A DNA stretch of 64,000 nt from Paenibacillus sabinae T27 (GCF_000612505.1 NZ_CP004078.1:1476001-1540000), one strand, 5' to 3'; shown: positions 1 through 9,047, counted from the stretch's first letter. A program made the numbers and translations. Notes: generated from the letters alone by a model not told the origin.

Positions 1-2
1 AA

Positions 3-302
3 GAGATGGACGGCGACGATGAGCTCAGGCTGTCTTTCGGGGGGCCCGATCTTGTCCCGCCGGTGATGGCGGAAATCGAACGGCTGGAGGACGCGCGGCG
101 CAGCAATAATACGCAAGACAGTCCTTCCAGAAGACGGTTTGCGCTCCGGACCTCATGGATTCACTATGGCCTTGCCGCCTGTCTAACCTTTGTACTGCTG
201 GAGTTCGGCGTGTTTGAGCAGCTGGGCTACGGGCTTACCGAAATCAACGGCCATATGTCGAGCTCGGTTACCAAGCTGTTCGGCGCCCAAAGAACGCATT
301 AA
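3..302 (+). CDS. C-terminal part of a single-pass membrane protein, possibly an anti-sigma factor (partial)
   Basis: The reading frame is open at the left edge of the window, so the gene probably starts upstream; an ATG at 6 exists but has no visible ribosome site. The visible part is a polar stretch with an Arg-rich patch (SRRR), one hydrophobic segment (YGLAACLTFVLLEFGVF) and a short tail. It lies 72 bp ahead of a small membrane protein and a DUF4097 protein. In Firmicutes this arrangement often sits behind an ECF sigma/anti-sigma pair, and the acidic region before the membrane segment would fit the end of an anti-sigma factor. That is inference from context; the zinc-finger part that would prove it is outside the window. 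Confidence 0.5.
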   Translation, partial: EMDGDDELRLSFGGPDLVPPVMAEIERLEDARRSNNTQDSPSRRRFALRTSWIHYGLAACLTFVLLEFGVFEQLGYGLTEINGHMSSSVTKLFGAQRTH

Positions 303-374
303 GCGGTTGAAGACAAATAAATCGATATTTTGCATGCGGAATGTCGGCAATACACCTAATCAGGAGGACATTAC

Positions 375-875
375 ATGATCAAGAAGAAACGCTGGCTCAC
401 CTTTATGCTGGCCATGGTTCCGGGACTCGGACATTTGTACCTGGGCTTCAAAAAACAGGGAATGCAGTTTATGATCGGCGCGTTTGCCTGCATCATTTGC
501 ATTCCTTCCATCCCGCAGGTTTTCCCGTTCGCGCTGGCCGCCCTGTGGTTTTACCAGCTGTTCGACGCGCTTCAAAAAGCAACCTGGAATAAGCTTGCGG
601 CCGCTGAACAAGAACGGCTGATGTACGGACCGGAAGACTTCGGCGCGCCGTGGCCGCCGCTTTCCATGCCGCCGATGCCCGATTATCCGAAGGATGACGT
701 GAATCCGGTGCTGCTTGGAGGCGCCTGCATCATTGCGGGGGCAGCTCTGCTGCTCATCACAATATTCCCGGATTTGTGGATGCTGCTTTCAGATTTAAAT
801 ATCGGCACGATCCTGGTAGCGGTTGGCCTAATCGGTTACGGGCTGCATATGCTAAAGAAAAATACTAGAGCATAG
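375..875 (+). CDS. Small multi-pass membrane protein of unknown function
   Basis: The product has 166 residues. The start is fixed by AGGAGG at 362-367, seven bases before the ATG. It begins with a Lys-rich segment and a glycine-rich hydrophobic hairpin (MVPGLGHLYLGFKKQG), a layout typical of TM2-type and related small membrane proteins. A Pro-rich cytoplasmic loop follows (WPPLSMPPMPDYP), then two more hydrophobic helices near residues 112-160. No catalytic motif is visible. It lies 11 bp before the DUF4097 protein and is probably co-transcribed with it, suggesting a shared envelope or stress role. I cannot name a more precise function. Confidence 0.75.
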   Translation: MIKKKRWLTFMLAMVPGLGHLYLGFKKQGMQFMIGAFACIICIPSIPQVFPFALAALWFYQLFDALQKATWNKLAAAEQERLMYGPEDFGAPWPPLSMPPMPDYPKDDVNPVLLGGACIIAGAALLLITIFPDLWMLLSDLNIGTILVAVGLIGYGLHMLKKNTRA

Positions 876-886
876 AACGGAGAACT

Positions 887-1984
887 ATGGGCATGGGAAG
901 ATGGAAAATCGGAAGTCTGACTGCGGCGCTTGGCTGCATTGCGCTTGGCATCATCATTGCGCTGATTCAATACGGGAAGCTTACCTTTGCGGCTATCGGG
1001 TATTTATGGCCGGCGCTGCTCATCCTGCTGGGACTGGAAATGCTGGTACGTCTGCTCAATCGATCGGAGACCAGGACACGGGTAAGCGGCTGGGCTATCG
1101 TCCTGATTGTACTGCTGGGGATCGTGAGCGGAGGACAATCGGCGCTTCCGGGAGGATCGCTGGACACTATATTGGGGAAGGCGCATTTAAGCTCGGTTAA
1201 CGGAACGCTACAAATTGGGTCTAATATTAAAAAAGTTGTCATTTCCATTCCAAACGGCAAGGTTAAGGTAAACGGGACTGAAGGAAGCGTTCTGACTTAT
1301 GAAGGCAAGCTGATGTCCCCGGGCAGCAGCAAGAGCGAAAGCGAACAGGCGATGCAAGAGTACTGGAAGGTAAGAACGGTTGGAGATACGGCAGTGCTTG
1401 AAATGACTGCGGAAAAGAGCCTTTTATCGGGGATTTACTTCGGTTTTACCGGCAACAGTCCGTATCTGAATGTAAGTCTTCCGGCGGCGCTCGCTGTCAA
1501 GATCAACACAAGCGACGGTTCCCTGGACGTTTCGGATCTGGGGGGCGGAATTGAAGCCGACACCTCCAATGGCAGAATCGAAATGAAAGGCATAAAGGGA
1601 GGAGTCAAGGCCAGCACCAGCAACGGCTCGCTAAACCTGCAAAATGTGGACGGAGGTGCGCACATCACCAGCTCCAACGGTTCCATTACGCTTGAGGGGA
1701 TTTCCGGCCAAGTGTACGCCAAGAGCAGCAACGGCAAAATCGTCATTAAATCCCCCATTACGGGAAATTGGGATTGCACTTCCAGCAACGGCAGCATCTC
1801 GCTGACGATGCCTGAGAAGACAGATGCGACAATTGCAGCGGATACGAGCAACGGTTCGCTGAAAGGAAGCGTAAATTGGCAGGAAAAAAGCGGCGATCAA
1901 GGTACCGCTGTGCTTGGAAGCGGGAACTACACCGTCAAGCTGTCCACGACGAATGGCAGCGTGACCGCGGATATCGCGCAATAG
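887..1984 (+). CDS. DUF4097-family beta-repeat protein with LiaI/LiaF-like N-terminal membrane domain
   Basis: The product has 365 residues. Residues 1-90 contain three to four hydrophobic helices, including a motif like the LiaI/LiaF membrane region (YLWPALLILLGLEMLVRL). From about residue 110 onward the protein is a beta-solenoid-like domain marked by regularly spaced Ser/Thr-Asn-Gly turns (TSNGR, TSNGS, SSNGS, SSNGK, SSNGS, TSNGS, TTNGS). This is the signature of DUF4097 'adhesin' domains. The protein is likely membrane anchored with the repeat domain outside or at the membrane surface. Members of this family sit with PspC/Lia-type envelope stress genes, but their molecular role is unsettled. 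An in-frame ATG at 893 has better spacing to the weak AGGAG-like site and could be the true start. Confidence 0.85.
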   Translation: MGMGRWKIGSLTAALGCIALGIIIALIQYGKLTFAAIGYLWPALLILLGLEMLVRLLNRSETRTRVSGWAIVLIVLLGIVSGGQSALPGGSLDTILGKAHLSSVNGTLQIGSNIKKVVISIPNGKVKVNGTEGSVLTYEGKLMSPGSSKSESEQAMQEYWKVRTVGDTAVLEMTAEKSLLSGIYFGFTGNSPYLNVSLPAALAVKINTSDGSLDVSDLGGGIEADTSNGRIEMKGIKGGVKASTSNGSLNLQNVDGGAHITSSNGSITLEGISGQVYAKSSNGKIVIKSPITGNWDCTSSNGSISLTMPEKTDATIAADTSNGSLKGSVNWQEKSGDQGTAVLGSGNYTVKLSTTNGSVTADIAQ

Positions 1985-1993
1985 CTGCAGAAA

Positions 1994-2037
1994 GAGCCGC
2001 AAGCGGCCGGAGCATTCCGGCAAGCTGGCGGCTTTTT
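1994..2037 (+). terminator. Rho-independent terminator after the DUF4097 gene
   Basis: A GC-rich hairpin with outer arms AGCCGC and GCGGCT and an inner CCGGA/TCCGG stem is followed by TTTTT. It begins 10 bp after the stop codon at 1984. Confidence 0.75.
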
Positions 2038-2368
2038 GTGGTGGTTCTCAGCTTAACCTCATCAGTTGTATGCCTTGGGCGATCCGCAGCTGGCTTGCAT
2101 GACTCTTAACCGATTCGTCCATAATAAAAAACCCAAGGCAATGCCATGAAGCGGTGACGCTTCAATCCTTTATGAAGCACTTGCCGCCGTACCCTGACGC
2201 TAAACCTGCCAAAGTATTGTTTTTCCGTCTGATTCCATATTTGCTTATAGGCGAAGCCTATCAATTAATAGATTCCATATCTTTGTTCTTTTGATCTCAT
2301 TATGTTACAACAATATACAGAAGAACTATGTCCGCGTGGGAGCGGATCAACTTGAGGAGTGACGAAGA
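2038..2368. other. Intergenic region upstream of leuB
   Basis: About 330 bp without a supported gene. It contains a short inverted repeat (TGAAGCG / CGCTTCA, 2147-2164) and two copies of GATTCCATAT about 40 bp apart (near 2231 and 2271). I looked for a T-box signature, which would fit a leucine gene, and saw no T-box core. The promoter of leuB must lie here, but I cannot place it with confidence. Confidence 0.4.
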
Positions 2369-3448
2369 ATGAGCGAAGTTAAAAAAATCGCCGTAATCGC
2401 AGGGGACGGTATCGGTCCCGAGGTTGTGGCGGAAGCGGAAAAAGTATTGAAAGCAACCGAAGAGGTATTCGGCTACAAATTCGAGACCGAGCATGCACTG
2501 TTCGGCGGCATCGCCATCGATGAGAAGGGAACTCCGCTGCCTGAGGAGACGCTTGAGGTCTGCAAGAGAGCGGACGCCGTGCTGCTGGGCGCTGTCGGCG
2601 GCCCCAAATGGGACACCAATCCGAAAGAGCTGCGTCCCGAAACCGGGCTTCTGGGTATCCGTAAAGCGCTGGGCCTGTTCTCGAATCTGCGTCCTGCGGT
2701 TGTCTTCGACTGTCTGAAGGATGCCTCCACGCTGAAGCCGGAAGTGCTTGAAGGAACGGACCTGATCGTCGTGCGCGAACTGACCGGCGGCATCTATTTC
2801 GGAGAGAAGTTCCGTCGTCCAAGCGAGCAGGGGGAAGAAGCCGTTGACACCTGCGCCTACAATGTGGCTGAGGTGGAACGTATCGCCCGTCAGGCCTTTG
2901 AAATTGCCTCCAAGCGCCGTGGCAAGCTGGCTTCCGTAGACAAAGCGAACGTGCTGGAAACGTCGCGTCTGTGGCGTGAAGTGGTGATCCGTGTATCGGC
3001 CGATTACCCGAACGTGGAACTGGAGCATGTGCTGGTCGACAACTGCGCCATGCAGCTGCTGCGCCGCCCGTCCAGCTTCGACGTCATCGTGACCGAGAAC
3101 ATGTTCGGCGACATTCTGAGCGATGAAGCCGCAATGCTGACAGGCTCCATCGGCATGCTCGCCTCCGCTTCGCTGGGTGAAGGAAGCTATGGCCTGTATG
3201 AGCCGGTTCACGGTTCCGCGCCGGATATCGCCGGACAAGGCCTGGCCAATCCGATTGCAACGATTCTCTCGCTGGCTCTGATGTTCCGCCTGACCTTTGG
3301 CTATGAAGACGCGGCAGCCGCAATCGAAGCTGCAGTGGCACAGGTGCTGGATGCCGGTCACCGTACCAGCGATATCGCCGTGGACAAGAGCAAGGCGATC
3401 AGCACGAGCGAAATGGGCGACCTGATCGTTGCAGCGATCCGCAAATAA
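2369..3448 (+). CDS. leuB: 3-isopropylmalate dehydrogenase
   Basis: The enzyme oxidises and decarboxylates 3-isopropylmalate to 2-ketoisocaproate with NAD+, the third step of leucine synthesis, in the cytosol. The 359-residue length is normal for the family. The N-terminal signature ([13 protein letters not shown]) and the substrate and metal loop motifs ([55 protein letters not shown]) are all present. A GAGGAG ribosome site precedes the ATG. The gene stands alone here, without leuA, leuC or leuD next to it, which differs from the usual ilv-leu operon order. Confidence 0.96.
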   Translation: MSEVKKIAVIAGDGIGPEVVAEAEKVLKATEEVFGYKFETEHALFGGIAIDEKGTPLPEETLEVCKRADAVLLGAVGGPKWDTNPKELRPETGLLGIRKALGLFSNLRPAVVFDCLKDASTLKPEVLEGTDLIVVRELTGGIYFGEKFRRPSEQGEEAVDTCAYNVAEVERIARQAFEIASKRRGKLASVDKANVLETSRLWREVVIRVSADYPNVELEHVLVDNCAMQLLRRPSSFDVIVTENMFGDILSDEAAMLTGSIGMLASASLGEGSYGLYEPVHGSAPDIAGQGLANPIATILSLALMFRLTFGYEDAAAAIEAAVAQVLDAGHRTSDIAVDKSKAISTSEMGDLIVAAIRK

Positions 3449-3473
3449 GAAAACGTCACATAATTTTGCTTAT

Positions 3474-3488
3474 TTATAATAATTATAA
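3474..3488. promoter_or_regulatory. PerR box
   Basis: The sequence TTATAATAATTATAA is an exact match to the 7-1-7 PerR consensus TTATAATNATTATAA. It lies just upstream of the likely peroxiredoxin promoter, so hydrogen-peroxide-responsive control by PerR is the natural reading. Confidence 0.8.
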
Positions 3489-3507
3489 AAAAATAATCAA
3501 TGTAATC

Positions 3508-3536
3508 TTGACTTTGATTTTGTGCGGTGATACCAT
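3508..3536 (+). promoter_or_regulatory. Likely sigma-A promoter of the peroxiredoxin gene
   Basis: TTGACT (3508-3513) and TACCAT (3531-3536) are separated by 17 bp. The PerR box is about 20 bp upstream of the -35 element. A long imperfect inverted repeat (CTTGACTTTGATT near 3507 against AATCAAAATCAAG near 3573-3585) overlaps the promoter and could fold in the leader RNA. Confidence 0.5.
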
Positions 3537-3660
3537 TTGGTTTGTAACAGCAACAACGTAACCAAATCTAATCAAAATCAAGAAAGACACCGCCTTTTCG
3601 CCTCGCTTTCGGAGGGATGGACGATTGTTTTTCTTACATAATCAAAGGAGGATTTTCGCA

Positions 3661-4200
3661 ATGGCAGAACGTTTGGTAGGTAAAGCGGCTCCGGATTTCA
3701 CAATGGAAACTGTATCGGGAGACGGCAAAGAATTTGGTAAAGTGAGCTTGTCCGACTATCGCGGCAAATGGCTGGTATTCTTCTTCTATCCTTTGGACTT
3801 CACATTCGTATGCCCGACGGAAATTACGGCTTTGAGCGACGCGGCTGATCAATTCGCGGCTCTGGATACCGAAATTCTTGGCGTAAGCATCGACTCCGTG
3901 CACAGCCACAAGGCTTGGATCAACTCTTCGAAAGAAGTGGGCGGTCTGGGTCAGCTGAAGTTCCCGCTTGCTTCCGATATTACGAAGAAGGTTGCCAGTG
4001 ATTACGGCGTACTGATCGAAGAAGAAGGCATCGCGCTTCGCGGTCTTTTCATTATCGATCCGGAAGGCGAACTGAAATACCAAGTTGTTAACCACAACGA
4101 TGTTGGCCGCAGCGTGGATGAAACCCTTCGCGTGCTGCAGGCGCTGCAATCGGGCGGACTCTGCCCAATGAACTGGAAACCGGGCGATAAGAACCTGTAA
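3661..4200 (+). CDS. Typical 2-Cys peroxiredoxin (AhpC/TSA family)
   Basis: A cytosolic thiol peroxidase that reduces hydrogen peroxide and organic peroxides. The 179-residue protein has the peroxidatic cysteine in FVCPTE (Cys51) and the resolving cysteine in GGLCPMNW (Cys168), so it is the two-cysteine dimer-forming type. The reading frame is open from 3625, but AAAGGAGG seven to eight bases before the ATG at 3661 and the standard family N-terminus fix the start there. No ahpF or thioredoxin reductase gene is adjacent, so the electron donor is encoded elsewhere. The perfect PerR box upstream indicates peroxide induction. The gene is single, with a terminator behind it. Confidence 0.95.
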   Translation: MAERLVGKAAPDFTMETVSGDGKEFGKVSLSDYRGKWLVFFFYPLDFTFVCPTEITALSDAADQFAALDTEILGVSIDSVHSHKAWINSSKEVGGLGQLKFPLASDITKKVASDYGVLIEEEGIALRGLFIIDPEGELKYQVVNHNDVGRSVDETLRVLQALQSGGLCPMNWKPGDKNL

Positions 4201-4244
4201 GCTGCAAAGCTTCCGCTTTTTGTCCTTTGAGAAATACTGACTAA

Positions 4245-4286
4245 AGCCTCCTTCCGGATTGTTAATCCGGTCAAGGGGGTTTTTTG
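4245..4286 (+). terminator. Rho-independent terminator after the peroxiredoxin gene
   Basis: A CCGGATT/AATCCGG stem with flanking CCTCCTT/AAGGGGG pairing is followed by TTTTTT. Confidence 0.85.
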
Positions 4287-4434
4287 CAACAATTGGCCAT
4301 TATTTTCCCTGAATAGGTTTGAAAATAGGCGCAAAGTTTAATATAATCCTTAAATCAGCAGGAATCGCCATCTAACGTGTATAATACAATAATAGGAAAA
4401 CCAATGGAACTGACCTATAGGAGGGTGAACAATC

Positions 4435-4842
4435 ATGAGTTTTTGCTGTGGAGCGAGTATGGTAGGTACTAAGGGAACACTGAAGCATTATCGCACGCAA
4501 GTCCATAATGTTCCCCTGCTCTTTTGTCCGGTATGCCACCGGGTGGAAGTTCATTACAAGGTCGAGAATGAGTATGAGATCCTGGCGGAATATGCGCACG
4601 GCGATGGCGTTACCGACGTGGATTTTCAGGATTATGTGATGGAAGATGAAGCATCGATTTTTGAAAATGTTGTTAATATGGAGAGCGAAGACGCCTTGAC
4701 GGTTATCCGCAGCCAGATAGATATGGCGCTTGATTTGCTGGCCGTAGCCAAGCAGATTGAAGATGTCAAGTGGGAGAGGGAGCTGAAGAGGAGACTGGCC
4801 GTTATGAGTCAGCGCCGCCTTCGTCTTCAGCAAAAAGCATAG
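4435..4842 (+). CDS. Conserved-looking hypothetical protein with zinc-ribbon-like cysteines
   Basis: The product has 135 residues and an AGGAGGGTG ribosome site before the ATG. The N-terminus carries SFCCG and, after about 25 residues, FCPVCH, which together could bind zinc. The middle is acidic. The C-terminal 45 residues are a charged, probably helical segment (ALDLLAVAKQIEDVKWERELKRRLAVM). No enzyme motif is visible and I do not recognise the family. It is a single-gene unit with its own terminator. Confidence 0.7.
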   Translation: MSFCCGASMVGTKGTLKHYRTQVHNVPLLFCPVCHRVEVHYKVENEYEILAEYAHGDGVTDVDFQDYVMEDEASIFENVVNMESEDALTVIRSQIDMALDLLAVAKQIEDVKWERELKRRLAVMSQRRLRLQQKA

Positions 4843-4874
4843 AGGTATGCGCATCCTATGATGATTTTACGGTA

Positions 4875-4907
4875 AGAGACCTCTGCGGCCTGCGGGGGTC
4901 TTTTTTT
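4875..4907 (+). terminator. Rho-independent terminator
   Basis: A GAGACC...GGTCT hairpin with a C/G-rich stem is followed by seven Ts, 33 bp after the stop at 4842. Confidence 0.75.
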
Positions 4908-5197
4908 GAATAAATGTATGGCCTGTTTCCTTTGACCTGTATCCAGAGGGGCACTAAAGTATCATTTTACTTTTTTTTTGCCATTCGACAGTATCTCCGA
5001 TTGCTTTGGCTACTCTTCTTGGATATGATTGGAATATAGTTAAACGCTTGGATAACTGAATAATACAGCGATTGCCGAATGTTCTTGCGGCTTCACTAGC
5101 ATCTACTGAAAGACAGCATAACTTGATGTCGCAGAACTGCTCCGTTAATTTTGTAGTCCTGCTTCGTCAATTTCAGTTGAAGGGGGAACTTCACATC
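4908..5197. other. Intergenic region before the histidine kinase, with a candidate Spo0A box
   Basis: TTCGACA at 4984-4990 is the reverse complement of TGTCGAA, the 7-bp 0A box. A weak sigma-A promoter may lie at 4932-4960 (TTGACC, 17-bp spacer, TAAAGT). A 7-mer alone is weak evidence; the sporulation-kinase context raises it somewhat. An open frame starts at 5072 in this stretch, but I see no ribosome site for it. Confidence 0.4.
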
Positions 5198-6313
5198 GTG
5201 TTACACGAAATTCAGGATAGTCGGCTTCTGCCGGCACGGCCTATCCAAACCGGGCTTCTGGACAGTACATATGAGAATGTTCTGGAGCATATGGACAGTG
5301 GCGTTATGCTGTTTGATGAAGAGGGTTCCCTTACCTTCCTAAACGCAAGGGCATACGGAATGCTTGAGCTTCAGCGCTATGAGCTGTCGGGATGCACCAT
5401 CGTCGATATATTAACCCATCTTTCTTTGTCCCGCACCAAAAAGAGACAACTGTTGAAAGTCTATCGGGAGACGGTGTACAAAGGAAAATCGATCTGTGAG
5501 TTCATGGATGAATACGGCCGGTATTGGGAAGTGAACGCCTCCTACGGAGCGGATATGAACGGCAGCTACTTGTTTACCATCAAGGAAGTTTCCGATTATA
5601 AAAAAATAGAACAAACCGCTTACCAAAATGATAATTTGGCCATGCTCGGGAAGTTATCGGCCTCGATCGCCCACGAAATCCGCAATCCGTTGACAGCCAT
5701 CCGCGGGTTTATCCAGCTGCTTCGCCCTCATCTGCAGGGGCTGGGGAAAGAGGAATACGCCAAAATCATATTAGCCGAAATCGACCGGGCCAATGACATT
5801 ATTCATGAATTTCTGTCTTCGTCCAAGCCTTCCTCTCCGCAGACGAGAATCGCTTCCATATCAGCGCTGCTGAAGGAAGTCATACTATTGACGGAAAGTG
5901 AAGTCTTGATGAAGGGCTGCCAGATCGATCTTCAATCCTTGCCCGGTGACCTGTACGTGTCCGTCGATGTGAAGCAGATGAAGCAGGTTTTGATCAATAT
6001 GATACGAAACGCCCTTGAAGCCATATCCGACCGTTTGGATGGGACCACTGGGAAAATCGAGCTGGGGGCGCGGCGGGAAGGCAGCGAAGTGCGGATATTG
6101 ATTTCCGACAACGGCAAAGGTATGGATGCTTGCACAATGAACCGCCTTTTCAGCCAGTTCTTTACTACCAAGGAGAACGGCACGGGGCTGGGACTTTCGG
6201 TCAGTGACCGGATCGTAAAGAACCACGGGGGACGAATTTCCGTCACAAGCCGGGTCAATGAAGGCACCAGCTTTGTGATATCGCTTCCATTAATCAATGG
6301 CCTCACATCTTAG
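5198..6313 (+). CDS. PAS-domain sensor histidine kinase, sporulation-kinase type
   Basis: A soluble histidine kinase that probably feeds phosphate to a relay such as Spo0F/Spo0A. The start is taken at the GTG at 5198 because AAGGGGG lies 11 bp upstream; the frame is open from an ATG at 5072 but without a ribosome site. From the GTG the protein has 371 residues: a PAS domain at about 24-135, a HisKA domain with the phospho-acceptor in SIAHEIRNPLTAIRG (His159), then a HATPase domain with N box (NMIRNALEA), G1 (DNGKGMD) and G2 (GTGLGLSV). There are no membrane segments and no response regulator next to it, as is usual for orphan KinA/KinB/KinE-like kinases. The specific relay target is inference. 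Confidence 0.85.
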   Translation: MLHEIQDSRLLPARPIQTGLLDSTYENVLEHMDSGVMLFDEEGSLTFLNARAYGMLELQRYELSGCTIVDILTHLSLSRTKKRQLLKVYRETVYKGKSICEFMDEYGRYWEVNASYGADMNGSYLFTIKEVSDYKKIEQTAYQNDNLAMLGKLSASIAHEIRNPLTAIRGFIQLLRPHLQGLGKEEYAKIILAEIDRANDIIHEFLSSSKPSSPQTRIASISALLKEVILLTESEVLMKGCQIDLQSLPGDLYVSVDVKQMKQVLINMIRNALEAISDRLDGTTGKIELGARREGSEVRILISDNGKGMDACTMNRLFSQFFTTKENGTGLGLSVSDRIVKNHGGRISVTSRVNEGTSFVISLPLINGLTS

Positions 6314-6421
6314 CAAGTGAGTTCTTCATTCCTCCAGGTCCTCTCGTAAGCAGAGGGGCCCTAAGAGCAGATAATTCATGGGCTGCATGAAGCGCGGATC
6401 GTCCGCTCCCATAACAATAAA

Positions 6422-6462
6422 CAGACCGGCCAAGGGTAACCCCTTGGCCGGTCTGTTTGGTT
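6422..6462. terminator. Bidirectional terminator between the kinase and feo operon
   Basis: A perfect 15-bp stem (CAGACCGGCCAAGGG / CCCTTGGCCGGTCTG) with loop TAAC lies between two convergent units. T-rich sequence follows on both strands (TTTGGTTTT on plus, TTTATTGTT on minus). Confidence 0.85.
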
Positions 6463-6500
6463 TTAATAGTACTTATAAATGCGGGATGGAACTCAAACCC

Positions 6501-6728
6501 TTACAATCCGGCTTGGCTGCTGTGCTGCATTCCTGCAGGCGGGACATTGTTGTTCTCTGGGCCGCAGCAGGACAAAGGAGAATTCATAGAAGCGGCCTCG
6601 CAGCTCTTGCCTTTGTCGCATCCGGCGCAGGCGCCCTTTTTCCCTTTTTGCACATGGCGGTACAGAATCCATCCGGAATATCCGAAGATCGCACCAGCGA
6701 TCAGAACGTTAATTAACAGGCTCATCAT
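6501..6728 (-). CDS. FeoB-associated Cys-rich membrane protein
   Basis: The product has 75 residues: one N-terminal membrane helix (LLINVLIAGAIFGYSGWILY), a Lys-rich junction (KKGKK), and a cytosolic tail with cysteines in ACAGC, SCEAA and SCCG. This is the layout of the small 'FeoB-associated Cys-rich membrane protein' found downstream of feoB in many Firmicutes. It is thought to help FeoB iron(II) transport, as FeoC does in enterobacteria. It is the last gene of the feoA-feoB-Cys operon, 43 bp after feoB, and ends before a strong bidirectional terminator. Confidence 0.85.
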   Translation of the reverse strand: MMSLLINVLIAGAIFGYSGWILYRHVQKGKKGACAGCDKGKSCEAASMNSPLSCCGPENNNVPPAGMQHSSQAGL

Positions 6729-6771
6729 GACAGGTTCCTCGCTTTCCTCTATTTAAGCTCCACACATCGGA

Positions 6772-8784
6772 TCAGGCCCATCCAAGGAGCCGTCCGCCCT
6801 GATAGATTACAAGACTCACAACATAGGCAAGGGCAAGCGAATAACCGATAGAGAAGAGGGTCCACTTCCACGAAGCCGTTTCTTTCTTGATTACGCCGAC
6901 TGTAGCCAGACAAGGCGTATACAGCAGGATAAAGGCCATGAAGCTGACGGAAGCAAGCGGCGTAAACGTTTGGGCGATCTGTGCTTCCAGACCGGTAGCA
7001 TCCGGTGCATGATAAATAATATTCATGGTTGAAACGACAACCTCTTTGGCCAGAAAGCCTGGAACGAGTGTCGAGCCTGCCTGCCAGTTCCCGAAGCCGA
7101 GCGGCTGAAGCAAAGGAGCCACAAGACCGCCAAATTTAGCGAGAAAGCTGTTATCCATTTCCACATTGAATCCGGCAGGACCGGCATAAGACATAACCCA
7201 GATAATTACGGAGCCGGCGAGGATAATCGATCCCGCTTTGCGCAGGAAGCCCTTGCCCTTCTCCCATGTGCTCCGGGACAGCGATTTAAGCATCGGCATA
7301 CGGTAGGGAGGAAGCTCAATGACGAATACCGAGGCCTCGTTCTTGAACAAATATTTCGAGAAAATCTTGCACAGCAAGAGTGCGAACACAATGCCCAAAG
7401 CGTACATCGTCATGATGACGGCGGCCTGGTTTTGCGGGAAAAAGACGGCGGAGAACAACAGATATACTGGTAGTCTCGCTGAGCAGGACATGAGCGGGAG
7501 CAGCAGAGTGGTCAGCATCCGGTCCTTGGGCTGTTCGATGCTTCGCGCGGCCATGATGGCAGGCACGTTGCAGCCGAAGCCGATGATGAATGGAATAAAC
7601 GCCTTGCCGTTAAGTCCCATCCGCTCCATAATGCTGTCCATAACCAGGCTGACGCGTGCCATATACCCGGAATCTTCCACAAAGGAAATAATAAGGAACA
7701 GAATGAAGATTTGCGGTACGAAGACGATAACCCCGCCGACCCCGCCGATAATGCCGTCAACGACTAACGCGTGAATGAATTCGGAAGCCCCGACGGTATC
7801 CAGAAAGGAGGTTGCGCCGCTGCTGATCGGTCCGGAAATCAGGCCGTCCAGCAAATCCGAGAGTGGAGCGCCAACCCATTCAAAAGTCGTTTTGAACAGC
7901 ACATACATGAACGCAAGGAATATAGGCAGTCCGAGAAAACGGTTCGTAAGTATGGTGTCAAGCCGTTCCGTCAGATTATGGGGCTTAATGCCGGATGTAT
8001 CCAGAGCGTCATTACAAATCGAGCGGATGTAATCGGTTCGGATAGAGCGGATCCATTGCGGGAGGGTAAGTGCCAGTTTATTGCCTTGCAGCTTGTTTTG
8101 GCAGGTTTCACGGATAGCCAGCAATTGGGTGGTATCGGTTCGATCCTTAAGGAATTGAATAATGACCGGATTCTGCTCTAATAACTGCAGGGCGACCCAG
8201 CGATGATCGGGAAGACCGGGAATGTGTCTAAGCTCCTGTTCAATGGAGGCAACAGCTTGTTCGACAATAATTCCGTAATCCAGCTTGAAGTTTACAGCCG
8301 GGATATTCTCGGATTTCTCCAGCATGCTGAGAACCTGGGAGCTGCCTTTGCCTGTTCTTGCGACCAGCGGCAGCACAGAAACGCCTAGCCGCCTTTGCAG
8401 AACATCCGGATGAACCTTTATGCCCCTGGCTTTGGCTACATCAATCATGTTCAAGCCGATGACCGTCGGCCTCCCGTATTCCAGCAGTTGAACGGTCAGC
8501 AGAAGATTCCGCTCAAGCTGTGAAGCGTCCACGATGTTGACGAGCGCTTCCGGCGATTCCTCGAGGAGGTATTGAGTAGCAACACCTTCGTCGCGTGACA
8601 GCGGGTGAAGGGAGTAAATGCCGGGAAGGTCGATCAGTGTGCCTGCGCCGTTTCTCAGGTCGCCGACTTTTTTCTCTACCGTAACGCCTGCCCAGTTCCC
8701 TACATATTCATAAGAAGAAGTCAGTGTATTAAAAAGGGACGTCTTACCGGTATTGGGATTTCCGAGAAGTGCGATCGAACTCAT
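6772..8784 (-). CDS. feoB: Ferrous iron transport protein B
   Basis: A cytoplasmic-membrane iron(II) permease of 670 residues, normal for the family. The N-terminal G domain has G1 GNPNTGKT (residues 8-15), G3 DLPG and G4 NMID. A helical regulatory segment follows, and then about eight to ten membrane helices with the family's Cys-containing motifs (GFGCNVPAIMAAR and PLMSCSARLPVY). The start ATG overlaps the feoA stop as ATGA, so the two are translationally coupled. Iron-dependent control is likely from the Fur-like site upstream of feoA. Confidence 0.96.
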   Translation of the reverse strand: MSSIALLGNPNTGKTSLFNTLTSSYEYVGNWAGVTVEKKVGDLRNGAGTLIDLPGIYSLHPLSRDEGVATQYLLEESPEALVNIVDASQLERNLLLTVQLLEYGRPTVIGLNMIDVAKARGIKVHPDVLQRRLGVSVLPLVARTGKGSSQVLSMLEKSENIPAVNFKLDYGIIVEQAVASIEQELRHIPGLPDHRWVALQLLEQNPVIIQFLKDRTDTTQLLAIRETCQNKLQGNKLALTLPQWIRSIRTDYIRSICNDALDTSGIKPHNLTERLDTILTNRFLGLPIFLAFMYVLFKTTFEWVGAPLSDLLDGLISGPISSGATSFLDTVGASEFIHALVVDGIIGGVGGVIVFVPQIFILFLIISFVEDSGYMARVSLVMDSIMERMGLNGKAFIPFIIGFGCNVPAIMAARSIEQPKDRMLTTLLLPLMSCSARLPVYLLFSAVFFPQNQAAVIMTMYALGIVFALLLCKIFSKYLFKNEASVFVIELPPYRMPMLKSLSRSTWEKGKGFLRKAGSIILAGSVIIWVMSYAGPAGFNVEMDNSFLAKFGGLVAPLLQPLGFGNWQAGSTLVPGFLAKEVVVSTMNIIYHAPDATGLEAQIAQTFTPLASVSFMAFILLYTPCLATVGVIKKETASWKWTLFSIGYSLALAYVVSLVIYQGGRLLGWA

Positions 8785-9026
8785 GACACGTTCACCACGA
8801 TTTTCGAGGCTTCTTTCCGGCGGATGGCCAGCAATTGTCCATTACATTCCAACATGACAGGACCCAGCAAGGGACCTTTACCCTTAATACAGACGGTGCA
8901 GCCTTCCGAAACTCCCAGGTCGGCCAGGCGGCGGCGCAGGATCGGGTTCATTCCTTGAATCTCTTGAATAGCGCCGGCGGAACCCGGTTGCAGTTGCAGT
9001 AATTGACAACAAGCTGAAGCAATCAT
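8781..9026 (-). CDS. feoA: Ferrous iron transport protein A
   Basis: An 81-residue SH3-like cytosolic protein required for FeoB activity. It contains the family pattern of short beta strands (GAIQEIQGMNPILRRRLADLGVSEGCTVCIKGKGPLLGP...). The ribosome site CCGGAGGGA lies just before the start on the minus strand. First gene of the feo operon; its stop overlaps the feoB start by 4 bp. Confidence 0.93.
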   Translation of the reverse strand: MIASACCQLLQLQPGSAGAIQEIQGMNPILRRRLADLGVSEGCTVCIKGKGPLLGPVMLECNGQLLAIRRKEASKIVVNVS

Positions 9027-9047
9027 TTTAATCCCTCCGGTGGAGAC

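Noticed and set aside
2038..2368. T-box leader for leuB
   Set aside because: No T-box core sequence or terminator/antiterminator pair could be found.
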